Below the pieces are notes generated by a model. That model was not told the DNA's origin. It did not search any database and worked only from the letters and a program-made list of their open reading frames with translations. The translations under genes and the position numbers were made by a program. A DNA stretch of 64,000 bases from Fusobacterium sp. FSA-380-WT-3A (GTDB lineage: Bacteria; Fusobacteriota; Fusobacteriia; Fusobacteriales; Fusobacteriaceae), in contig NZ_JABAFQ010000005.1 of NCBI RefSeq assembly GCF_012843705.1, positions 1-64,000 of the forward strand, written 5' to 3'. Shown in pieces: positions 52,811 to 61,057 of this stretch; the first letter of the stretch is position 1, and each line of letters begins with the position of its first letter.

Positions 52811-54667
52811 TTATTCTTGTATAGGTTTTTTAATATATCCTAAAATTATAGCTGTTACTAAAGAACCAACTACAATTGAAACTAAATACATTATAGGATT
52901 TGTTACTACTGGTATTACAAATATTCCTCCATGTGGTGCTGGTAATTGAGCTCCAAAGAACATTGATAATCCTCCAGCAATACTTGAACCTATTATACAA
53001 GCTGGAAGTACTCTAGCTGGGTCAGCTGCTGCAAATGGAATAGCTCCCTCTGTTATAAATGATGCTCCCATTACATAACAAGTTTTTCCTGCTTCTCTTT
53101 CATCTTTTGTAAACTTATTTTTAAATATTGTTGTAGCTATTGCTATTCCTAAAGGTGGAACCATTCCTCCAGCCATTACAGCTGCATGTGGATAATAATT
53201 ACCTGCTGATATCATTGCAATTCCAAATGTAAAAGCTGCTTTATTTATTGGCCCTCCCATATCAACAGCCATCATTCCTGCTACAATTATTCCTAATAAA
53301 ATTAAGTTTCCTGTTCCAAGTCCATTTAAGAAAGATGTCATTCCTGTATTTAAAGCAACTACTGGAGAAAGAATTACTTTATACATTAAAGCTCCTGTGA
53401 TAAAAATTCCAAATACTGGATAAAGAAGAACTGGTTTTAATCCCTCTAAACCTTGTGGTAGTTTTTCAAATACTTTCTTTAAAAATACTATTGAATATCC
53501 ACCTAAAAATCCACCTATTAATGCTCCTAAAAATCCTGCTCCATTATTTGCTGAAATAAGTCCTGCTACCATTGCTGGAGCAAATCCTGGTCTATCAGCT
53601 ATACTCATTCCAATAAATCCAGCCATAACAGGAACCATTAAGAAGAAAGCATTTCCTCCACCAATATCACTTAATAATTTTGCTAATGGATTAAATGATG
53701 GGTCACTTGGGTCTACTGCTTTTATTCCAAACATAAATGATAATGCTATAAGAATTCCTCCACCTACAACAAATGGTAACATATTAGAAACTCCAGACAT
53801 TAAATGTTTATAAAAACCTTTTTTCTCTTTTTTACCATTTATATTATCTCCTGTATTTTCTGCTTTGTATATTGGAGATTTTTTATCTACAGCATTTTTT
53901 ATTAATTTTTCTGGACTTTTTATTCCTTCAATAACAGGAACAATTTCCACATGTTTTCCATCAAATCTTGTCATTTCAACATTTTTATCAGCTGCTACTA
54001 TTATTCCTTTAGCATTTTTTATTTCTTCTTCTGTTAATTGATTTTTTACTCCTGTAGAACCATTAGTCTCCACTTTGATTTTTATTCCCATTTCTGTAGC
54101 TTTTTTCATCAGTGAATCTGCTGCCATATATGTATGGGCTATTCCTGTAGGACATGCTGTAACAGCTAAAACCTCTGGAAGTTCATTTGTAATTTCAATT
54201 TTTTCTTCAACTTTTTCCTCTGTTTCTTTTAATAATATCTCTAAAACTTCATCTTCTGTCTTTGCATCTAATAAAGCTTCTCTTATATCATCATTTAATA
54301 ATAAAGTTGTCAGTTTTGATAATACTTCTATATGAGAATCTGCTGCATTACTTGGGGCTGCTATCATAAAAAATAATTTAGAAGGTTCTCCATCTAAAGA
54401 TTGATAATCTACACCTTCTGAAGACCTACCAAAAGCTATACTTGGTATTTTTACTGCTTTTGTTTTGGCATGTGGAATTGCTATTCCCTCTTCTAATCCT
54501 GTAGAACTTTGAGCTTCTCTTTTTAAAATTTCTTTTTTATACTCTTCTCTATCATTTAACCTTCCATTACTCATAAGCATATCAATCATTTCATCAATGA
54601 CTTCTTCTTTTGATTTTGCTTTAAGATTTAAGTTAATACAATTTTTAATAAGCATGTCCTTTAACAT
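52811..54667 (-). CDS. fruA: Fructose PTS transporter subunit IIABC
   Basis: 618 residues, three PTS domains in order IIA-IIB-IIC. IIA (1-150) has its phosphohistidine H66 in GIAIPHAKTK; IIB (about 165-262) has phosphocysteine C172 in AVTACPTGIAHTYMAAD; IIC (about 285-618) has eight or more spans and the FRUC signature GGPINKAAFTFG. It imports fructose as fructose-1-phosphate. Last gene of fruR-fruK-fruA, 17 bases after fruK. Confidence 0.95.
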   Translation of the reverse strand: MLKDMLIKNCINLNLKAKSKEEVIDEMIDMLMSNGRLNDREEYKKEILKREAQSSTGLEEGIAIPHAKTKAVKIPSIAFGRSSEGVDYQSLDGEPSKLFFMIAAPSNAADSHIEVLSKLTTLLLNDDIREALLDAKTEDEVLEILLKETEEKVEEKIEITNELPEVLAVTACPTGIAHTYMAADSLMKKATEMGIKIKVETNGSTGVKNQLTEEEIKNAKGIIVAADKNVEMTRFDGKHVEIVPVIEGIKSPEKLIKNAVDKKSPIYKAENTGDNINGKKEKKGFYKHLMSGVSNMLPFVVGGGILIALSFMFGIKAVDPSDPSFNPLAKLLSDIGGGNAFFLMVPVMAGFIGMSIADRPGFAPAMVAGLISANNGAGFLGALIGGFLGGYSIVFLKKVFEKLPQGLEGLKPVLLYPVFGIFITGALMYKVILSPVVALNTGMTSFLNGLGTGNLILLGIIVAGMMAVDMGGPINKAAFTFGIAMISAGNYYPHAAVMAGGMVPPLGIAIATTIFKNKFTKDEREAGKTCYVMGASFITEGAIPFAAADPARVLPACIIGSSIAGGLSMFFGAQLPAPHGGIFVIPVVTNPIMYLVSIVVGSLVTAIILGYIKKPIQE

Positions 54668-54684
54668 TTTTTACCTCCTGTATT

Positions 54685-55596
54685 TTATAGTTTTTTTATT
54701 TGAATTTCTTTTAATAACTTTTCCATATTTTCAAAAGTAGTTAATCCTTCTGAAAAAGCTGTAGAACTTCCAGAAGATATTCCATATTTATATGCCTCTT
54801 CTATTTCTTCCCCTTTAACTACTCCATATAATATTCCAGCTACCATTGAATCTCCAGCTCCTACTGAACTTATTAATTTTCCTTTTGGTACATTTCCTCT
54901 ATAAATTCCATTTTTAGTTATTAATATAGAACCATTTTTTCCTAAAGAGATTAATACATTTTCACTACCTAATTCCATCAATTTTTTTCCTGCTTCTATT
55001 ATCTCATCATCTGTAGAATATCTTTCTCCAAAAAATTCTTCTAATTCATGATTATTAGGTTTTACTAAAAATACCCCCTCTTTTAAAACATCTCTTAAGG
55101 AGTCTCCTCTTGTATCAACAAACACTTTTACTCCATTTGGTAATTGTTTTATTATTTCTACATATACATTTCTTGGCAAAGATTTTGGAATACTTCCTGA
55201 TAAAACTAATATATCCTCCGATTTTATATTTTTTATTTTTTCTAAAAATATTTTATATTCTTCTTTTAAAATATCAGGGGCTTTTCCTGATATTTCGCTT
55301 TCTTTTTCATTAGTTTTCATCTTTATATTTATTCTAGTATCTTCTTTTATTTGTACTAAATCCTGTTGAATTCCATATTCTTCAATATTTTTTCTTATAT
55401 ACTCTCCTGTAAATCCTCCAACAAAACCTAAAGTTACACTTTCTACATCAAAATTTTTTAAAACTTTTGATACATTAATTCCCTTTCCTCCTGGAAGAGT
55501 ATAGGCATCTTTTAGAGAATTTAATTCTCCCTCTATAAACTTATCCATAGATAGATAATAATCAACAGCTGGATTTAAAGTTACTGTATATATCAT
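54685..55596 (-). CDS. fruK: 1-phosphofructokinase
   Basis: 303 residues, PfkB family. TVTLNPAVDYYLSMD at the start, LPGGKGINVSKVLKNF near 35-50, and the ATP/anion-hole motif SSVGAGDSMVAGILYG near 245 with catalytic aspartate. Phosphorylates fructose-1-phosphate to the 1,6-bisphosphate. Overlapping CAATCAAA-type repeats lie just before its Shine-Dalgarno. Confidence 0.94.
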   Translation of the reverse strand: MIYTVTLNPAVDYYLSMDKFIEGELNSLKDAYTLPGGKGINVSKVLKNFDVESVTLGFVGGFTGEYIRKNIEEYGIQQDLVQIKEDTRINIKMKTNEKESEISGKAPDILKEEYKIFLEKIKNIKSEDILVLSGSIPKSLPRNVYVEIIKQLPNGVKVFVDTRGDSLRDVLKEGVFLVKPNNHELEEFFGERYSTDDEIIEAGKKLMELGSENVLISLGKNGSILITKNGIYRGNVPKGKLISSVGAGDSMVAGILYGVVKGEEIEEAYKYGISSGSSTAFSEGLTTFENMEKLLKEIQIKKL

Positions 55597-55628
55597 ATTT
55601 TTTCTCCTTTTGATTGTTTTTGATTGAT

Positions 55629-56345
55629 TTATTTATTTTCTAATTCTTCAGGAATATTTGTATCTGATATTAATATTCCATCATTTAATTTTGCAAAATT
55701 TATAAAAGTTTTATTAAAAAATTTTGTATGGTCACATAAGAAGAAAACTTTTTTTCCACGTTTAACTGCTTCTGATTTTACTATTACTTCTTCTGGGTCT
55801 GGAGTAGAATATCCATCTTTATCAACTCCATTGGTTCCTAAAAAAGATATATCAAAATTAAAGTTTTTTAACATTAGTAAAGCTGTAACTCCAACAATAG
55901 CTCCTGTTTTTTCCTTTAATTTTCCACCTAAAATATATACTTCTATATTTTTTAATTTTAATAAATCATTTACATAATGATATCCATTTGTAACAACTTT
56001 TAAATCTCTAAACTTAGAAAGATATTTTATCATAGCCCCTGTCGTGCTTCCTGCATCTAAATATATTGTCTGTCCATCTTCTATATATTCTACGGCTTTC
56101 TTTGCTATTATCTCTTTCTCTTCTATATTTATTAATTTTTTATAATCTATATCCTCTTCTTTTGTATCTACTAAAACAGCTCCACCATGAACCCTTTTTA
56201 TTTTTTTCTTAGCTTCTAAAAAATTTAAATCTCTTCTTGCTGTTGCTTCAGAAATCTTTAATTCTTCCACTATTTCATTAAGTCTTATATTTTTTTTCTG
56301 TTTTATTAGTTCTAAAATAAGATTATATCTCTCTACGCTTAACAT
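55629..56345 (-). CDS. fruR: DeoR-family fructose operon regulator
   Basis: 238 residues. N-terminal HTH_DeoR (about 1-57: MLSVERYNLILELIKQKKNI, then LKISEATARRDLNFLEAKK) and a C-terminal DeoR sensor domain (AGSTTGAMIKYLS, LGTNGVDKDGYSTPDPEE, LCDHTKF). First gene of the fru operon, 32 bases before fruK. Direct CAATCAA-type motifs lie upstream of it (56390-56418) and before fruK (55611-55633), plausible operators. Fructose-1-phosphate as signal is family-level knowledge. Confidence 0.92.
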   Translation of the reverse strand: MLSVERYNLILELIKQKKNIRLNEIVEELKISEATARRDLNFLEAKKKIKRVHGGAVLVDTKEEDIDYKKLINIEEKEIIAKKAVEYIEDGQTIYLDAGSTTGAMIKYLSKFRDLKVVTNGYHYVNDLLKLKNIEVYILGGKLKEKTGAIVGVTALLMLKNFNFDISFLGTNGVDKDGYSTPDPEEVIVKSEAVKRGKKVFFLCDHTKFFNKTFINFAKLNDGILISDTNIPEELENK

Positions 56346-56444
56346 ATTTTTCTCCTTTTTTTCTATAATATCATATCTTTTTTAAAAAATCAATCTTTTT
56401 CTTTAAAATTCAATCAAATTCTTTCAGAAATTAAAATAAAAAAA

Positions 56445-56488
56445 AGCTACATTCTAAATTTATAAAATAAAAATTTTTGAATGTAGCT
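56445..56488 (-). terminator. Terminator after the 72-residue protein gene
   Basis: AGCTACATTC (56445-56454) and GAATGTAGCT (56479-56488) form a 10-bp stem with a long AT loop; a long T run follows on the minus strand. Confidence 0.82.
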
Positions 56489-56504
56489 ACAAAATTATAT
56501 TTTT

Positions 56505-56723
56505 TTAGAATCTGATATTTTTAGCAATAGTTCCATATGAAAGCTCTTTTGCTGGTGTAATTGTTGTTACAGAGTCAATATTTACTAACATATAAGTTTC
56601 TGGTCTAGTTTCTACTAATAAAAAATTATCTTTTTTTTCTATTATTTTTATTCCATAATATTTTTTTGCTCCTGTAACTATATCATACTTTTCAGAATTT
56701 AATTTTTTTAGTAAATCCATCAT
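56505..56723 (-). CDS. Small protein of unknown function
   Basis: 72 residues with GGAAGTG before the first ATG and its own terminator, so it is a real single-gene unit. The sequence (GAKKYYGIKIIEKKDNFLLV, then ETYMLVNIDSVTTITPAKEL) suggests a small all-beta fold with one helix at the start. I do not recognise a family and see no membrane span. Confidence 0.6.
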   Translation of the reverse strand: MMDLLKKLNSEKYDIVTGAKKYYGIKIIEKKDNFLLVETRPETYMLVNIDSVTTITPAKELSYGTIAKNIRF

Positions 56724-56854
56724 AATCTATCACTTCCTTTTAGTAATTTCTCTATATTTTAATTTTATATTATTTTTATTTTTTGTCAAGTTTTTAATTA
56801 ATTTATTCTAAATTATGCTATAATACATGTAAAAATAAATTAGGAGGAAATATT

Positions 56855-57469
56855 ATGCCATTAACATCAAAAGAATTATTAAAAGAATCTCAAATGCGTC
56901 GCACTTACAGAAAATTTTTACCTGAAAAAGTTGATTTAGAAGTTATAAAAGATTGTATTCTTACAGCTGGTACTGCTCCAAATGGTGCTAATAAACAACC
57001 TTGGCATTTTTCTATTATCACAAATGAAGAATTGAAAAAGAAAATAAGAGAAAAAGCTGAAGAGATTGAAAAAGATTTTTATGAGAATAAAATTTCAAAA
57101 GAGTGGAAAAATGATTTAGAAAAATTAACTTTATCCTATGAAAAACCTTTTTTAACAGAAGCTCCTTGTCTTATTGGAATTTTTAAAGAAAATTATCTAA
57201 AACTTCCTGATGGAACAATTGATAAAAACTATTATCCTAATGAATCGATAGGAATAGCTATAGGATTTTTGATAAATGCTCTTAGAAATGCTGGTTATAC
57301 TTCTCTTACTTACACTCCATCTCCAATGCTTTTCTTAAAAGAAATCCTTAATCGCCCAGAGGGTGAGCAACCTGTAATGATATTAGTAGTAGGAAAACCT
57401 GATACAACTTATGAATTACCAAAAATAACAAAAAAATCTTTTGAAGAAATTGCTGATATTATAGATTAA
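56855..57469 (+). CDS. Nitroreductase-family flavoprotein
   Basis: 204 residues. MRRTYRKFLPEKVD and GTAPNGANKQPWHFSIITN are the FMN-binding segments of the nitroreductase fold; the second half has SIGIAIGFLINALRNAGYTSLTYTP. These NAD(P)H-dependent enzymes reduce nitro compounds, quinones or flavin. Single gene with TAGGAGG upstream and a terminator at 57482-57516. Substrate unknown. Confidence 0.88.
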   Translation: MPLTSKELLKESQMRRTYRKFLPEKVDLEVIKDCILTAGTAPNGANKQPWHFSIITNEELKKKIREKAEEIEKDFYENKISKEWKNDLEKLTLSYEKPFLTEAPCLIGIFKENYLKLPDGTIDKNYYPNESIGIAIGFLINALRNAGYTSLTYTPSPMLFLKEILNRPEGEQPVMILVVGKPDTTYELPKITKKSFEEIADIID

Positions 57470-57481
57470 ATTTTAATTATA

Positions 57482-57516
57482 AAAAAGCTACTGTAGTTTT
57501 ATTTACAGTAGCTTTT
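57482..57516. terminator. Bidirectional terminator after the nitroreductase gene
   Basis: AAAAAGCTACTGTA (57482-57495) and TACAGTAGCTTTTT (57504-57517) around a short loop. Serves the nitroreductase gene and the leftward operon ending at 57521. Confidence 0.9.
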
Positions 57517-57520
57517 TATT

Positions 57521-58528
57521 TTATTCCATATTAATTTGATATTTTTTTATTTTTTCTTCAACTTCCTCTCTATTGATTATATCAATATTCATAGGTTGTT
57601 CATTAAAGAAAATTTCAATAGGTTGTTCACCTTTAAATTTACAGTATCTTGAAAATAAATCCTTTGCAAATTGAATTTCTTCAGAATTTAAATCTCCATA
57701 TCCTATTATATAAGGTCCCCCTACTCCTTTTCCTCTTATAAAAAAGCTTCCAAAAGTTTTATAATTTACTATTATATCATTATCCTCTTTTGTTCTACCT
57801 ACAAAAAGATATTTCTTTTCTCCCAATCTAAAAAATCTTCCTGTTTTTAAAATATGAAAAATACTTGAATACTCTTCATATAATAATCCATCTTCTTCTA
57901 TTAATTTTAATCTTTTAGAATATCCAGGGTCTGTAAGTAAACATCCACCACCTGGCATAGGATAATCTTTTACTCCTAATTCTTCAGCCAATCTCATTTG
58001 TGGTTTTCTACTTCTACCTTCTATATCCAATAATTTTTCCCTATCAATTAATCCCTCTCTTTCAGGTTTACTCATTGGTAATTTTTTTGCTGAAAGAGGT
58101 CTAACAATTAAATCAGATATATTTGATAAAGCTTTTACTTTTTCTAATGCTTGTGAGTTTTGTGACATTGGTCTTTGTCCTAAAACTTCTCCAGAAATTA
58201 TAAATTGTGCGTCATATTTCTCTAAAAGTTCTCCAGCCACTTTAAACATTAAAGCATGACAATCTATACAAGGGTTCATATTTTTCCCTCTTCCATATAC
58301 AGGGTCTCTCATAATATCCATATGCTCTTTACTAAAATTTACATATTCTAATTTTACTCCTAATTGTTTTGCCATAGCTTCAGCCTTTTCATTTTTACCA
58401 CCAAAAAAATGTGATACAAAATTTAAAGCTATTACTTCTATCCCTTGATTTGCTACTACTTTTATAGCTAAAGCACTATCTAATCCACCTGAAAATAGTG
58501 CCAATGCTCTCACTTTTTTATTTTCCAA
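57521..58528 (-). CDS. PP-loop ATPase, tRNA thiolation type
   Basis: 335 residues from a TTG. An N-terminal adenylation domain has the PP-loop SGGLDS at residues 13-18. The NPCIDCHALM segment near 85-95 and the GGGCLLTDP segment near 195 give two cysteine sites as in MnmA/ThiI-type sulfur transferases. The last 100 residues (FFRLGEKKYLFVGRTKEDND) resemble the RNA-binding NFACT-R-like domain found fused to such proteins in Fusobacteria and Thermotogae. Probably thiolates tRNA, but the modified position is not known. It lies two bases after sepF. Confidence 0.75.
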   Translation of the reverse strand: MENKKVRALALFSGGLDSALAIKVVANQGIEVIALNFVSHFFGGKNEKAEAMAKQLGVKLEYVNFSKEHMDIMRDPVYGRGKNMNPCIDCHALMFKVAGELLEKYDAQFIISGEVLGQRPMSQNSQALEKVKALSNISDLIVRPLSAKKLPMSKPEREGLIDREKLLDIEGRSRKPQMRLAEELGVKDYPMPGGGCLLTDPGYSKRLKLIEEDGLLYEEYSSIFHILKTGRFFRLGEKKYLFVGRTKEDNDIIVNYKTFGSFFIRGKGVGGPYIIGYGDLNSEEIQFAKDLFSRYCKFKGEQPIEIFFNEQPMNIDIINREEVEEKIKKYQINME

Positions 58529-58530
58529 TG

Positions 58531-59109
58531 TTATTTTCCAGCCTCTCTAAAAAATTTTTCTGTATTTCTTTGTCCCTCAAATAAAACTCTTTGATTTTTT
58601 GGAACTGATACATAAACACATTTACTAATCTCTACTAGACTAGCTTCTTTCATGCTCATTGCCCCACTTAAAAAGTCTATAACTCTTTGAGCAGTTTCAC
58701 TATCTAACTCCTCTAAATTTAATGTTACTATTTTATTTTCTTTAATATATCTAGCTATTTTTTTACTATCTTCAAAACCTTTTATTCTAGAAACTACATT
58801 TTGATAAGAAGTTACATCAACATAGTTTTCTATTCTTCTTTCTTTTCTTTCTTCTACTTTCTCTACCTTTTCTACTTTATAAGTTTCTTTTTCGTTTTCC
58901 TCTCTTAAGAAATTTTGATATGGTTCATCTACAACAGATTTTTTAGTTTCTGCTTCAACTTTAGGCTCTTTTATTTCCTCTATTTCAATTTCTGTGTCCT
59001 CTTCCATTTGGTTAAGATTTATTTTTTCATCTTTTTCTACTTGTTCATCCTCTTCTAAATCTATTCCAAATCCAAAAAGATTATTAAGTAGTCCTTTATT
59101 TTTTTTCAT
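58531..59109 (-). CDS. sepF: Cell division protein SepF
   Basis: 192 residues. An acidic, glutamate-rich N-terminal half is followed by the SepF domain (about 100-180: VDVTSYQNVVSRIKGFEDSK, VTLNLEELDSETAQRVIDFL, GAMSMKEASLVEISKCVYVSVP). SepF anchors FtsZ to the membrane via an N-terminal amphipathic helix (KGLLNNLFGFG here). Unusual for a diderm but normal in Fusobacteria. It follows the YggS gene by 9 bases, as in many Firmicutes. Confidence 0.9.
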   Translation of the reverse strand: MKKNKGLLNNLFGFGIDLEEDEQVEKDEKINLNQMEEDTEIEIEEIKEPKVEAETKKSVVDEPYQNFLREENEKETYKVEKVEKVEERKERRIENYVDVTSYQNVVSRIKGFEDSKKIARYIKENKIVTLNLEELDSETAQRVIDFLSGAMSMKEASLVEISKCVYVSVPKNQRVLFEGQRNTEKFFREAGK

Positions 59110-59118
59110 TTTTCCTCC

Positions 59119-59805
59119 TTATTCATACAACTTACTTCCAATTCTTATTATAGTTGCTCCCTCTTCTAAAGCAATCTTATAATCTCCACTCATACCCATA
59201 GAAAGTTCTTTCAAATTGTTATTAAATTTTTCATTAACTTCATCTCTAATTTCTCTTAATTTTCTAAAACTTCCTCTTATTAGATTTTCATCTTCTGTAT
59301 TAGGAGCCATTGTCATAAGTCCACATATATTTATATTTTTTAATTTTATTAATTCATCCATATCTTTATAAAATTCTTCTAGCTGATATCCCTCTTTAGA
59401 ATCTTCCCCTGAAAGATTTATTTCGATTAAAACATCTATTTTTCTTCCTAGTTTTTCAGCTCTTTTATCAATCTCTTCTGCTAAAGATAATTTATTTATT
59501 GAGTGAATCATATCTATAAAATCAACTATATATTTGACTTTATTTTTTTGTAAATTTCCTATAAAATTCCATTTTATTTTACTTTTTTCTTCTCCAAGTA
59601 TTTCTAATTTTTCTTCTAATACTTGTACTCTATTTTCTCCAAAAGAAAAAACTCCATTTTCCATAAGTTCTAACATTTTCTCTCTTGTTACAACAGGATA
59701 TTTTGTTACTGCTACAAGCTTCACTCTTTCAGGATAGATAGAATATTTTTTTATATCCTCTAATACCTCTTGAACATTTTTTGTTACTGAACTCATATTT
59801 GTCAC
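59119..59805 (-). CDS. yggS: YggS-family PLP homeostasis protein
   Basis: 228 residues, fold-type III PLP-binding protein. The PLP lysine is in KLVAVTKYP near residue 30; GENRVQVLEEK, WNFIGNLQKNKVKYIV and SMGMSGDYKIALEEGATIIRIGSKL are all present. It buffers PLP and has no known catalysis. Between hemW and sepF in one leftward unit. Confidence 0.93.
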   Translation of the reverse strand: MTNMSSVTKNVQEVLEDIKKYSIYPERVKLVAVTKYPVVTREKMLELMENGVFSFGENRVQVLEEKLEILGEEKSKIKWNFIGNLQKNKVKYIVDFIDMIHSINKLSLAEEIDKRAEKLGRKIDVLIEINLSGEDSKEGYQLEEFYKDMDELIKLKNINICGLMTMAPNTEDENLIRGSFRKLREIRDEVNEKFNNNLKELSMGMSGDYKIALEEGATIIRIGSKLYE

Positions 59806-59808
59806 CTC

Positions 59809-60903
59809 TTATACAAATTCCTCAAAAACTTCATTAGCTAAAAAAAGACCTTTTTCTGTTAAAATATACCTAATTTCTCCATTAGATTCTATTTTTTTTA
59901 AATATCCATCTTTTAATAGTTTATCATATATTTTATAAAATTTTTTGTCACTACTTTCTAAAATTCCCTCTTTTAAAAGCCTTAATCCCACCAAATGTCT
60001 ATACTCTTCTTTTTGTTCCTCTGATACTTTCTCTATATCTTCTCTTGGTAATATCCCTTTTTTTATCATCTCATAATACTCTTTAAAATTAGAAAAATTT
60101 TTATATCTTATATCTTCAAAATATCCAGAAGCTCCTAATCCAACACCTATATATTCTTGATTTTTCCAATATTTAGTATTATGTCTAGCCTCTTTTCCCT
60201 CTCTACAAAAATTAGAAATTTCATAATGGATATAACCTTGCTTCTTACTTTTTTCTATTATCATTTGATACATATCAGCTTCTAAACTATTGTCAGTTTC
60301 CTTATATTCACCTTTTAATAATTTTTCATAAAATAGCGTTCCCTCTTCCCAAATAAGTGAATATATGGAAAAATGTTCTGGATTTAATAAAAATAATTTA
60401 TCTAAATCTTTTTCAACATCATCTATATTTTGTCCTGGCAATGAAAACATTAAATCTAAAGATATATTTTTAAATCCAACTTCTCTAGCCATTTTATAAG
60501 TATTTATCCCGTCATCAATGCTATGAATTCTACCTAATTTTTTTAAAAATTCTTCATTAAAAGTTTGAATTCCTATACTAAGTCTATTTATTCCAATTTT
60601 TTTTAATCCTTTTAATTTTTCTTCATCAACAGTTTTAGGATTTACCTCTAAAGTTATTTCACTATTTTCATCAAAAGATAACTCTTTTAAAATCTTTTCT
60701 ATCTCTTCTATTTTTAATATAGAAGGTGTCCCTCCACCAAAATATATTGTATCATATTTTATTTTAGGATATAATTTTATTTCATTTATTAATTCATTTA
60801 TATATTTTTCTCTTTCAATCTCATTACTTTGAAAAGATAAAAAATCACAATATCCACATTTTCTTATACAAAAAGGAATATGGATATATATTGCATCTAT
60901 CAA
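59809..60903 (-). CDS. hemW: HemW-type radical SAM protein (heme chaperone-like)
   Basis: About 365 residues from a TTG at 60903 positioned after AGGAGG; the frame can be read from 60939 but that part contains the ribosome binding site. The cluster motif CIRKCGYC starts at residue 12, FGGGTPSIL follows near 52, and GIQTFNEEFLKKLGR near 110 is the HemW signature. A C-terminal HemN_C-like winged domain is present. Called coproporphyrinogen oxidase-like, but HemW is a heme-binding chaperone. First gene of the unit with yggS, sepF and the PP-loop gene. Confidence 0.88.
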   Translation of the reverse strand: MIDAIYIHIPFCIRKCGYCDFLSFQSNEIEREKYINELINEIKLYPKIKYDTIYFGGGTPSILKIEEIEKILKELSFDENSEITLEVNPKTVDEEKLKGLKKIGINRLSIGIQTFNEEFLKKLGRIHSIDDGINTYKMAREVGFKNISLDLMFSLPGQNIDDVEKDLDKLFLLNPEHFSIYSLIWEEGTLFYEKLLKGEYKETDNSLEADMYQMIIEKSKKQGYIHYEISNFCREGKEARHNTKYWKNQEYIGVGLGASGYFEDIRYKNFSNFKEYYEMIKKGILPREDIEKVSEEQKEEYRHLVGLRLLKEGILESSDKKFYKIYDKLLKDGYLKKIESNGEIRYILTEKGLFLANEVFEEFV

Positions 60904-61002
60904 AATTCTCCTCCTACTTTTTTTTATTATACCATACAATAGAATAATATTATATCATATTATTTTCAATTTGTTATTTTTTATTTCAATTATTTTAAGA
61001 AA

Positions 61003-61033
61003 AAAAGTTGGAAAACAAAATTTTCCAACTTTT
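61003..61033 (-). terminator. Terminator of the phosphosugar mutase operon
   Basis: AAAAGTTGGAAAA (61003-61015) and TTTTCCAACTTTT (61021-61033) form a 13-bp stem with CAAAA loop. Lies 25 bases past the mutase stop. Confidence 0.88.
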
Positions 61034-61057
61034 ATTTCTTATATTTTATTTAAAATT

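Noticed and set aside
54075-54335. Rightward frame inside fruA
   Set aside because: Antisense to the IIA/IIB linker of an intact PTS gene.
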